From positions 434,001 to 498,000 of the forward strand of contig JANFOG010000007.1 of the NCBI GenBank assembly GCA_024336345.1: a stretch of DNA of 64,000 nt, given 5' to 3'. This document shows positions 23,101 through 31,802 of the stretch, in pieces. Under the pieces are notes generated by a model. The model made no database searches. It was given only the letters and a program-made list of their open reading frames with translations, and was not told the DNA's origin. The stretch's first letter is position 1. Each line of letters begins with the position of its first letter. The translations under genes were made by a program, and so were the position numbers. The stretch comes from Mariannaea sp. PMI_226. Its lineage: Eukaryota > Ascomycota > Sordariomycetes > Hypocreales > Nectriaceae.

Positions 23101-25744
23101 GTCAGCATCCTATGGTTGTTTGTGGGACGCTCCAGCCGATATGGAAACGTACTATTCAATCGGGACTCGCTACTCGAGGACATTAGATGATGAGCAATTT
23201 GGAAATATCCGAAACCTCCTTCAAAGAACCGCCGGAGTCCGCAACGCTTCATTGCACGATTTGGTTTCCGAGTTAGCTACGCTTCGAGACAGAGAATGTC
23301 AGGACAAACTTCGCATAGGGGCATTGTATAAATACCTGAATGAATCTTTGATAGAATCTACATCTGAGATGAGGTACGCTCTAACTGATCTCAGTTTTGA
23401 TTACTTTCTTTTCAGAAGGCTAACACAAGAATAGGGCTGCATTTGAGGCATCCCCCCTCATTTATTATGTGACACAGCGTGGCCAGTCAGGTTGGTGCAA
23501 GACCTCCGATTCTTTGTGGTCCAGTGAGACACAAATCCGTGGTAAAGCCATCTTGGATGAGTGCTGGGAGGACGAGAAGACCTTTTTTGTCGACAAACTA
23601 GGGGTGAAGCTGCTAACCCTACAAATGGTCTACGATGAGCTACGACAGTCACCTCAGAGCAGCGCCGACGAGATCAAAATAGCTATCTTACTATTCAACG
23701 GCCTCCTCCAAACAGACCCAAGCCATTTAGATCCAGAGCCGATCAGACAAGCCAAGATATTTCCCATTAGGTATCCCAACGGAACCGTTACCTTGAGTTC
23801 TATGGATGTGGACTTCGCAATCGGAGATCGGGACAAATTGAAAACACACTTCCAGGACAAGATTACTCTTCTAGATTTTGATAACCTGGAAGATGTTCGC
23901 CGCCTCAAGCCATTTTTCGAGTGGGTGGGCCTCCAAAATCGGTACCTGTCCAGGTCTGTTACAGAACGCACCTCAATCTCCAGTGATTCGGGGCGTCCGA
24001 TGTCAACTCACAATCGTGACTTGAAACGCAAGGCATATTATATCGCTCGGTAAGGACTCAAGCAAAAGGATTGTATTGCTGAAATTAAGCTGATTATATA
24101 TTTTACCAACTAGGGTGGCAGCTACTTTCAACAGCCCTCGATTTGAAAATCCAGGTCAACTCTATGACCAGCTGCGCACAATGACAGTCATGGAGGTCGA
24201 CGGAATCTCTTCCGTATTGGAGATGTCCCAAAGCAGGCAGAAATTCCAAGTTCAAGTAGCAACTGCCAACGAACATATTGACGATACCTTAGAGAATCTT
24301 ACGATTTATGTCCCCAAGGACCGTAGAGCTCAGGAGCTATGCTTTGGCTCGGTACTTCCCAGAAAGTTCGCAGCATGGCTAATGCGGCACCCGATCAGCC
24401 ATATTCAAGAAACTGTCGAGGTTGATGCCGTCAACGCCTTGACTTCAATTTTTGCATGTGAGCAATCCGTCCTCGACGATATTCTCGAGGACCAAGGGAT
24501 TATACAAGTGTCATTTGAGAATGAGGATAATCGGAACAATCAAGGCGACGAAGAGACAGAGGAGGAAGAGGTTGTCGAGGAAGAAGGGGAGCAGGAAGAA
24601 TCTGAGAATCCCGTTGAAGAGGATAGCGCCCCTCTTTCAGAAGGGCAAATGACTCCCACTCATTCTTCAGTTGATGACAGATCGTCGACATATATTGGAA
24701 CACCTGGTGCTGGGTCCGAAGGAGGCTTCTTTGAAACAGTAATTGAGACCATCTCTCGGCAAAGCCACATGTCTCAACAATCTCGCCCGAGATCCTCGCG
24801 ACCAGAACAACCCCAAACTTTGTACCAATCATCAAATACCCCGATCTATCTGCCTCCTCAAACTTCACAGCCGGTCATAGTAGCGCAGCCTGCAAGCGGA
24901 TCTTCTGAAGCCGTGCAATATCTCACGATTCTGAACAGGGTTGTTGAAACGGCCAGAAGAGCAGCATTCCCAACTAGAGGAGCGTTTGATATGAGTGACC
25001 TCCGAGACGCTCTGCCCGGTGATACAAGAAATGAAGATATGTATGAAAGCTTCGACGGACCTGGTGTAGTGAGTAGGTTTCGGTCCACAACTCAATTAGA
25101 GCGTGACAAGAAGATTGGAGCTGCTGGCGAGCTATATGTGAGTGATGTTGAATGTACAACAGAAGATTTTTCAATACTGATTGAGGCCCTCGCACAGGTC
25201 TTCGAGCTCCTATCCCAACTGGAGATGCCAGGCTGGGATCGTGCAAGCTGGCACAGTACAATCAGAGAGTACGTGACCGTTCATCCGGATTATTCGACCC
25301 TGGGACCGTCGGGGTACAGAATAGAGACGGCAGATTTGGTCTATGTCGATGCTACTGGTCGCCTCACAAACCTTCTCATTGACCATGGCTATCTCGATAA
25401 TGATGGGTGGAATGGGGCACGGCCCAAGTATTACATAGAAGTCAAGACCACGACTGGACCATGTGAAACCCCCTTTTACATGAGCGGCAAACAATACCAA
25501 CTTGTAAGTATCTGAGGGGAGATTAAGATTCGCACAAGCTAAATCGAGGCAGATGGGACGCATTCACCGGACCGAAGATCGTTCAGAAGTTTACATGATC
25601 TTCCGTGTGTTTTGGGTGAACAGTGACAGGATCGGCCTGAATATTTACTTTGACCCGGAGAAACTTAGGCAAGATGGACGGCTCGTATTTACGGGACAAA
25701 CATGGGCTGTTACCCCGGGGGCGGGAACAGAGGCAAATGATTAA
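20152..25744 (+). CDS. Large protein with N-terminal HSP90-like ATPase and C-terminal NO VEIN (DUF3883) domain
   Basis: Seven exons: 20152-20321, 20378-21254, 21322-22991, 23047-23373, 23435-24049, 24114-25503 and 25553-25744, giving 1,746 residues; all junctions keep frame. Residues ~57-250 form a GHKL/HSP90-type ATPase: FELLQNAEDN (E72, N76), NEDGF (D110, G111) and IGAKGIGFKSVF (136-146), as in sacsin and NO VEIN proteins. A central region of ~1,100 residues has no motif I recognise. A very acidic linker lies near residues 1355-1390 (DEETEEEEVVEEEGEQEE). The end (~1550-1735) matches the NOV C-terminal/DUF3883 domain: GAAGELYV, TADLVYVD, then YYIEVKTTTG and FYMSGKQYQL. The D...ExK pattern resembles a PD-(D/E)XK nuclease core. 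Function in fungi is not established as far as I know; an ATP-gated chaperone-nuclease is inference. Confidence 0.92.
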
Positions 25745-25848
25745 ATGGAGAAGCAGTGAATCGTAATATGTGGAACGCTAAGCTCATACAAACGGACGTC
25801 AATAAAATTGCTATTTTGGATCATTATCTTTACTATCCTTTCCCCCGC

Positions 25849-26748
25849 TCATTTCCGGAAATCTCCATTGCTCAGAGCATCCTCAATCTCAATGTCCGGC
25901 TGAAACTCGCAGTACAGAATCTCGGGGCCCGAGGTCATCTTGAACGTGTACTGGGCGACGTCGTGGCTGATAATCTTCTTGGGAAGGCCATTTGCAGCTG
26001 CCGCTTCCGCAAGCAGCTGGACCTGGCAGCTCTTCTCCATCAAAGTAAAGAGGTACGCTGCCTCATCCACCGTTTGTCCAACTGTTAGGAGGCCGTGGTT
26101 TGTGAGAGTCATTACTTTCCCCTCAGGTCCTAGAGACTCGGCAAGCCTCTCGCCTTCTTCTTCATCGAAGACCACGCCTCCAAAGTTCTCGTATACGGCT
26201 TGCGCCTTGCCGTAGAAAATACACGCATCTTGGTTGAGCATTTCCAGCGGTCTGCCAAACGCCGACCAGGCCTTGCCGTAGATGGTGTGCGCGTGGCAGG
26301 CAGCGTTCACATCTGGCCGTGCCTTGTGCAGCGAGCTGTGAATAAGGAAGCCGGCGGCGTTTGACGTTCGAGACATGTTTCCGCCAACAGCCTTTCCATC
26401 GTAGTCGACCAGGACCATGTCCGAAGCACGCATCAGCGGCCAGGGTCTGCCAAGCGGATTTGTCCAAAACGTGTGAGGGTTCTCAGGGTCTCGCACTGAG
26501 ATGTGGCCAGCCAGACCCTCAGCAAAGCCCTTGCGAGCAAATATCCGAAATGTGGCAGCCATATGCTCCAAGATGTGTGTGCGTTCTTCATGGTAAGAGG
26601 GGAATTTTGGGATGCCAGGCAAGGGTGGTCCCTGAGAAAGAGCCTCGATGGCTGTCTTATCTTCCCTTCCGTGAGGCGCCTGGGGCTTCTTTTCTGTTGG
26701 CATGTCGCAACTCGCTGTGTTCACCTCAGCCGACGCATGTGGAGCCAT
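25849..26748 (-). CDS. Class II aldolase/adducin domain protein
   Basis: Single-exon gene of 299 residues. The class II aldolase fold is shown by GLAGHISVRDP (residues 79-89), the metal-binding HAH in NAACHAHTIYGKAW (H152, H154) and the third metal ligand in LTNHGLLTVG (H218). Members are zinc-dependent lyases or epimerases acting on small sugar or hydroxy-acid phosphates; the adducin branch has lost activity, but the three metal histidines are kept here, so catalysis is likely. The N-terminal 40 residues are low in structure. It is upstream-adjacent in the same orientation to a beta-hydroxyacid-dehydrogenase-like gene, a pairing seen in bacterial tetronate degradation, though no kinase is seen here. 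Substrate unknown. Confidence 0.92.
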   Translation of the reverse strand: MAPHASAEVNTASCDMPTEKKPQAPHGREDKTAIEALSQGPPLPGIPKFPSYHEERTHILEHMAATFRIFARKGFAEGLAGHISVRDPENPHTFWTNPLGRPWPLMRASDMVLVDYDGKAVGGNMSRTSNAAGFLIHSSLHKARPDVNAACHAHTIYGKAWSAFGRPLEMLNQDACIFYGKAQAVYENFGGVVFDEEEGERLAESLGPEGKVMTLTNHGLLTVGQTVDEAAYLFTLMEKSCQVQLLAEAAAANGLPKKIISHDVAQYTFKMTSGPEILYCEFQPDIEIEDALSNGDFRK

Positions 26749-26997
26749 AGTGGTGTATGTGAAGGAGGTCTACAATAATAAAAACAAAAGGAGTTCTTGA
26801 GTGTTGTTGATTGACGGTATTCGCTCAAGAATGATTCAGACTCCAAGAAATGTTGGTTGAGTTGTGTTCTATAGTTACAGAATGAGAGGATATAAATGCG
26901 CATATGTGAACAGAGCCACGAAAGATATTTATCGCAACATTCCCATTCGTAGTGTCTGGAAATGGATAGCCAGGCCGGGCCCCGTCTAGTTGTCAAG

Positions 26998-27043
26998 TGG
27001 TAAGTAAAGCCGACACTTTAGAGACGGTCGGCTTTACTTGCCA
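26998..27043. repeat. Near-perfect 17-bp inverted repeat (hairpin)
   Basis: The arms at 26998-27014 (TGGTAAGTAAAGCCGAC) and 27027-27043 (GTCGGCTTTACTTGCCA) are complementary at 16 of 17 positions around a 12-base spacer. It lies ~250 bases upstream of the aldolase start and ~260 bases downstream of the dehydrogenase stop. The GCCGAC/GTCGGC cores could be a dyad operator; a transcript hairpin or a tiny element remnant are alternatives. The rest of 26749-27305 holds no gene. Confidence 0.75.
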
Positions 27044-27305
27044 GAAATCCAACCCGTTGAGTGGGCCTCGACCAGAACCCGATGTGCCGGTAGCGGCGAC
27101 AACAGTAAGAGCCGATATTTCCTCCACAGAGGAGCTCGTTTCTCCTAGACTTCCCATTTGTTGCTCAATTCTCATTCCCATAAGGAAAGGTTTATTCATC
27201 AAACTATTATCGTTTAATGCTCTGATGTAATTTCTATCTCAAATCGCTCAAGACCAAAGCTGCTAATTCCATGGTTTTATTTCTCTCTAGAAGTGACCTG
27301 AAGCC

Positions 27306-28378
27306 TCATTTGTTTTCGTCCCTCTCCTTCACGGAATCAGTTTGAAAAGACAGTCCGGCTTTTGTTCGTAATACTCCATACATGGATGAAGAGTCAAGTG
27401 GTCTCTCTTCCGCCTTGGAGAATTCGCTTGCTTCCTTCAGATGACCCAATGCGATCTCGGCGACCTCAAGCTTGACCCCAGCTTGCTGGGCACATGTGAT
27501 TCCATGCCCAACGTCCTTCAGCGCCAAGTTGAGGTCAGACCATGGTCTTTCGCCCCGTGCTGGCATGTATGCTCCAGTCGTAAGCCGCTTTGACATGGAC
27601 AGAGCCAATGGTCCGTATTGTTGCTCAATGAGTGCTTCTAGATTTTGGCTTCCTAAACCGGTCTTCTCAGCCAGGACATGTGCCTCGGCTACAAGCTCCA
27701 TCATGCCAGCAGTGATAAAGTTCCTACCATCAATTATGAGCTTCCAAAAGTTTCCAAACAAAGGATCTTTAATTGGCACATACCCAGTTGTTTTCATCAT
27801 GCTTGACTGTCGAACGTCTTGTCCAACACGGATAACACCTCTTCCCATGACACCAACCAAGAAAGGACTAATCAGTTCGACGGCATCGTCTGGGCCGGCC
27901 ACAATCCAAAGGAGCTGGCCTTGAGCAGCTACAGGGCTGGCGCCAAAGACTGGCGAGGCAATAAACTGGCACCCTTTCTCTGCGAGTCGCGTCTGAGCAC
28001 TGGCAGATGAGTCGGGATGGACTGTTGAAGTATCGACTACAAGTTTTCCCGATAGGCTATCCCCTGCTTCGATCACAGAGTTTAGGGTCGCTTCCAGAGC
28101 TGCATCATCGCTCAGAGACATGAAGACGATATCCGTGCTCGTGACTAGGTCTTTGATAGATGCGGAAGGGACGCCACCTTGTGCTTTAAGGGGCTCGCCG
28201 CGAGCTATTGTTCGATTATAGTACTGCAGATTTGAGGCTCCAATCTTGGATAAGTGCTGTTGGAGGTTGGTAGCCATGGGCAGACCCATCGAACCAAGCC
28301 CTGAGATGGTAAGCCATTGCCAAGCGCAGGAGAGACAAGATGAAACTCACCGATCCATCCTAGCTTTAAGGTTGTCAT
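27306..28378 (-). CDS. NAD(P)-dependent beta-hydroxyacid dehydrogenase-like protein (6PGDH/3-HIBADH family)
   Basis: Exons on the minus strand are 28378-28351, 28300-27784 and 27723-27306, giving 320 residues. The first exon is 28 nt and supplies the start of the Rossmann motif, so that splicing creates GWIGLGSMG (residues 7-15). The family signature continues with DTSTVHPDSS and the lysine region SSMMKTTGNFITAG. The second intron (27783-27724, GTATGT...GTAG) is 60 bp, has no stop and keeps frame. Retaining it would insert 20 residues into the catalytic block, whereas removing it restores the canonical Lys-x-x-x-Asn-F spacing. Members oxidise 3-hydroxyacids such as 3-hydroxyisobutyrate or threonate. 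The substrate is unknown; the neighbouring aldolase suggests a small hydroxy-acid catabolic pair. Confidence 0.9.
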
Positions 28379-29925
28379 CTCGAATTGAGTGTTGTGACTG
28401 AAATAATATACACACTTTCCAGCCTCCCAGTACGTAATTTACGAGGTAGTTATCCCAAGAGCGATATGCGTGAAGGGCGCATTGCTGTGATGAGTCAGGC
28501 CATGGTCGGATTGATTGGCGTGACCTGTAGCTCCAACATTCTCCACACCTACCATCTAGCTGCAAGGGTTCGGGTGCATTTGCAAGCGGCCTCTCAGAGG
28601 CGAGAAAACGCTGTAAAAATGGAGCATTACGCTTGTTGCCGGCGCTTCTACGTTTGAAACGCGCCACAAAGATGTCAATGGAGTTGACATCGACATCATC
28701 ACTGAAGTTCGAACGTCGCTATTGGACCTGAAAAGCCATTCTACGTGGAAATAGTTCATACAATTACAAGACAATTATAGCCCCCCATTTCAACAACACC
28801 ATGAAGAATGACAGCTTAAACAATGCAGCACGCGATCGCTTGTAGAAGGTGCCCAGTGCGAAAGGGCTAGAAGACAAAGTACCCAAGAGAGCGATGAGAA
28901 TATGAGAGAAGAATCGAGAATGTGTATGTTTTTGTATTTTACTTTTGAAATACGAAATTATCGTTAATTATGAGTCAATCCTTACGCCAAGATGATTCTT
29001 TCTTACTCTTCTTCCAATGTGGATGTACCCGCGTTGCTGGAGGAGCGTTCAGAATCGGTCTCGGTCTCCAATTTGGCTGGCTGTTTCATGCAGACCGCGA
29101 TTCCCCGACACTGTATAAGATCCTGTTGGTAGCGTGTACTCCAGTTTGGAAAGAGATATCCAGGTGCGAAGCCGGGCTTTCAAGAGAGGGCATCTTCACA
29201 TCGCCCAAAGAGATGTAAGATGCGTCATGTGGCAGAGCCAGGAACTCCCACAATCAACCACCTTGCCCCTACTGTAGGCATATATATATCCAACCAGTTC
29301 GACCGCAAAACGAACAGTAGAAACACCGGCCATCGATAATCAACTAGGTGTTTTGCTGGACTTCGTTAAGACGGATTACCAAAATTTGGTCTTGTACTAC
29401 TAACTTGCTGATCGTCGCTCTCGCGGAGCCAGCCATTGACATCTTTGCCTTTACTCGGGTATCTCAATCATTTGGGCGTCATTGCACGTTAAATCATTGG
29501 ACAGCGCCGCCAAATTCGAGCTTGGCACACCTCTGTTGATATCTAAGGCGCGCCACAGCCAGCTACAACCCCAACAGGAGCCCTTGTGTCAGAGGTAATT
29601 TCACTGCGGCTGGCGTTGGGTACTGTTGGCCGCCGCCTGGAGCTCAGCAAGTTACACCCTTCACCAGCTTGCTGAGATATTGCTTTTCAATTACATCCAG
29701 CGTAGGATCTTGTCCGCTTTGACAGTTCAGGTACCATCAATCGCAATATGGGAATACGCGATGGAGCGGCGCCTACGCAGCGACAGCCGACATCAATACG
29801 AACATCTACTTCTCCGATGACACCTCTCTGGCAAAAGTCAAACAAACTTGTGTCTACAGTGCCGAGCGCCAGCTGGTTCCTGGTACATAAACTAAATCCG
29901 CCAAGGAGGCTCAATGACCTCGCGA
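28379..29925. other. Gene-poor stretch leading into a decayed gene
   Basis: No intact gene is recognised. The first ~100 bases should be the promoter of the dehydrogenase. From about 29340 the sequence has a coding-like composition on the plus strand and may contain further degraded N-terminal parts of the PLP-enzyme relic that follows, but I could not align any motif there. Confidence 0.4.
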
Positions 29926-30420
29926 GGGCGTTCATTATTCCGAACACCGCTGGAACCCATTTCGTTGCATGTGGTATCAAATCGGTTGCCAGTGAGATCA
30001 CAGAACAGTGGGGTTTGGCATTCACCCGACTAGATCGTAATTCCGTCTGGAGGGAGAAGCTTGGTGATAAGCTTGATTGATGGTTTCACAGAAGTTCTCA
30101 TTGTGGGATACATCCAGCGCTTACCCAAAATTTTGGTGGCACAGTCAACAATTTGTGCCCCCGGTATACGATGCCTGGGTTCGAAGCGAACCTGAGATAA
30201 CTGACGTAGAACCGCAGCAAACCTACGCCGAGGGCATAGCTCTCCCCAATCTGGTGAGAGGAAACCAAGTACTGCAAGCAAATCGCCGCTGCAATGCCCC
30301 ATGGATGATGCAATGCTGCTGCACTGCTGGCGTGACATGGTGGAGATGGGAATCTGTGTCGAACCAACCTCCGCGGACATGGGCACTGGGGCATGGGCTT
30401 GAAAAGGAAAGTGGAAATTT
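29926..30420 (+). pseudogene. Relic of a threonine-synthase-like PLP-dependent enzyme
   Basis: Conserved blocks of the threonine synthase/tryptophan-synthase-beta superfamily can be read in order but in different frames. They are a KSVASEITEQWG block (~29979-30014), then VIPSGGRSLVISLIDGF followed by YIQRLPKILVAQSTICAP (~30037-30161), then TYAEGIALPNLVRGNQVL (~30220-30273) and finally GICVEPTSAD (~30351-30380). At least three frame changes separate them, no splice signals explain these, and no intact start is found. The 5' half is too degraded to place. The blocks fix the family (glycine-rich phosphate loop, late GxxVEPTSA motif), but no functional product is possible. Confidence 0.75.
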
Positions 30421-30584
30421 TCCTAATCTAGAGGGAGAGCATCATCATCTTCATTTACAGGACACGGATCGAAGGCGAAGCAAACATTTATGGATCCCAT
30501 CTGAAACCAAGTGTATTTTGCCCCCACGCGGCGACATACCACTCCAATGGCGATGAGACCGCAGCCGTTATAATATTGAACCCG

Positions 30585-31802
30585 CTAACTAAAATGCTGT
30601 ACAATGTCCCCATGGATCCCTGGTTCCCTCCCGTCCCAAATTGCATTGACCTCTATTACCGGAAAAGACGCCCCGGGCCCGATCCATGACCCAGGGTAAG
30701 AAGCTCCATCCATCGGTTGCATCCAAGGCATTGGTGGCTCAGACGATGGTGGCATGTATTCATTTTGTGCCATTGTCGTGCGCAGCATTGCTTTTGGTGA
30801 GCTAGCGTCTAGCAGAGAAGAATCGGCCCATATAGGCGGCACATTCTCCAACCCTGGAGTGGGCATGCCATATGGATCGGTGATGCAGGTAAGGCTACCG
30901 TTGAGTATGCTCCCATTCGAGCTTGGTTGGCATTCAACCGTGAGCTCTGGCTTGGGCTGGAAGAGCGTTGGAGGGGGCGTGATTGTGTCAACGGACTTTC
31001 TGGCCTCGTTTGCGATATACTTGTGTATAAGAATGCAGCTGCAATCAGTATGCCGTAACAACTGAGTTTTCAAGAAGTATATCTCAGCCGTGAGCTCATC
31101 GAATTCTTTTTTCAGTTGCCCGTTGCTTTGCTCCATCTCTTCTTCACAGGCAGCAAGTGCGGATGCTTCATCCTGCTTCCGCTTACGACACCTAGTAGCA
31201 GCCGCTTTGTTACGCTCAAGAATAAGTCGTCGACGGGCATCCCTAGGATTGGCTTTGGCGTTGGAGTTCTCCTTTTTTACCCTCTTGCTGTTGTTTCCTT
31301 TCTGTTCCGCTTTGCGCTTCCCAGCGCGAGTCCGGGTGCGAATCCGAGAGCGAACTCGGCCGCTGGGTACATCCTTGGATTCTTGGAGAGTGTCGACTTC
31401 CGGGTTGGGTAAGGCATCTGGAGGATGTGCGAAATGTTGGACTTGATTAAGCTCGTACTGTTGGCTGTATAGGGTTGGCAGGGAGGCTTCCGGAGGCTGT
31501 GAATCTTCATGAAACTCGAAAATGCTGGTCCTTCTAGTGGAGTATGGAGAAAAGGAACAGCCTGTCTGACTTGTAGTAGACGAGGTGCTTGTTGGCTCTC
31601 CAGAAAGAGGGGAGATAGGACTGTAATCCATCCCACAGCCAAGGACACTCTTGGTTTGAAATTCTGGGGATTCTATGCCTGTGCCGTACAGTGGAGGGGT
31701 AGTGAGGTAAGCAGATGATAACGTTGATGTGGTGCCATCAAAGCCTGCAGATAATGGAATCTCTCCCAAGGGATGAGGATAACTCTGAATAAAGGTTGCC
31801 AT
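30585..31802 (-). CDS. bZIP transcription factor, ATF/CREB type
   Basis: Single-exon gene of 405 residues starting at ATG 31802; the open frame extends upstream to 31955 but only with a TTG, so this ATG is the first usable one. The basic region is at residues ~189-211 (ERNKAAATRCRKRK, with the invariant N198 and R206), preceded by an unusually long Arg/Lys-rich stretch (residues ~148-178). The leucine zipper follows to about residue 250 and ends in LLRHTDCSCILIHKYI, the extension seen in fungal ATF1/Atf21-type stress regulators. Flanks are Ser/Thr/Pro-rich. Such factors bind CRE-like TGACGTCA sites and commonly control stress responses and secondary metabolism. Targets are not shown by this sequence. 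Confidence 0.93.
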   Translation of the reverse strand: MATFIQSYPHPLGEIPLSAGFDGTTSTLSSAYLTTPPLYGTGIESPEFQTKSVLGCGMDYSPISPLSGEPTSTSSTTSQTGCSFSPYSTRRTSIFEFHEDSQPPEASLPTLYSQQYELNQVQHFAHPPDALPNPEVDTLQESKDVPSGRVRSRIRTRTRAGKRKAEQKGNNSKRVKKENSNAKANPRDARRRLILERNKAAATRCRKRKQDEASALAACEEEMEQSNGQLKKEFDELTAEIYFLKTQLLRHTDCSCILIHKYIANEARKSVDTITPPPTLFQPKPELTVECQPSSNGSILNGSLTCITDPYGMPTPGLENVPPIWADSSLLDASSPKAMLRTTMAQNEYMPPSSEPPMPWMQPMDGASYPGSWIGPGASFPVIEVNAIWDGREPGIHGDIVQHFS

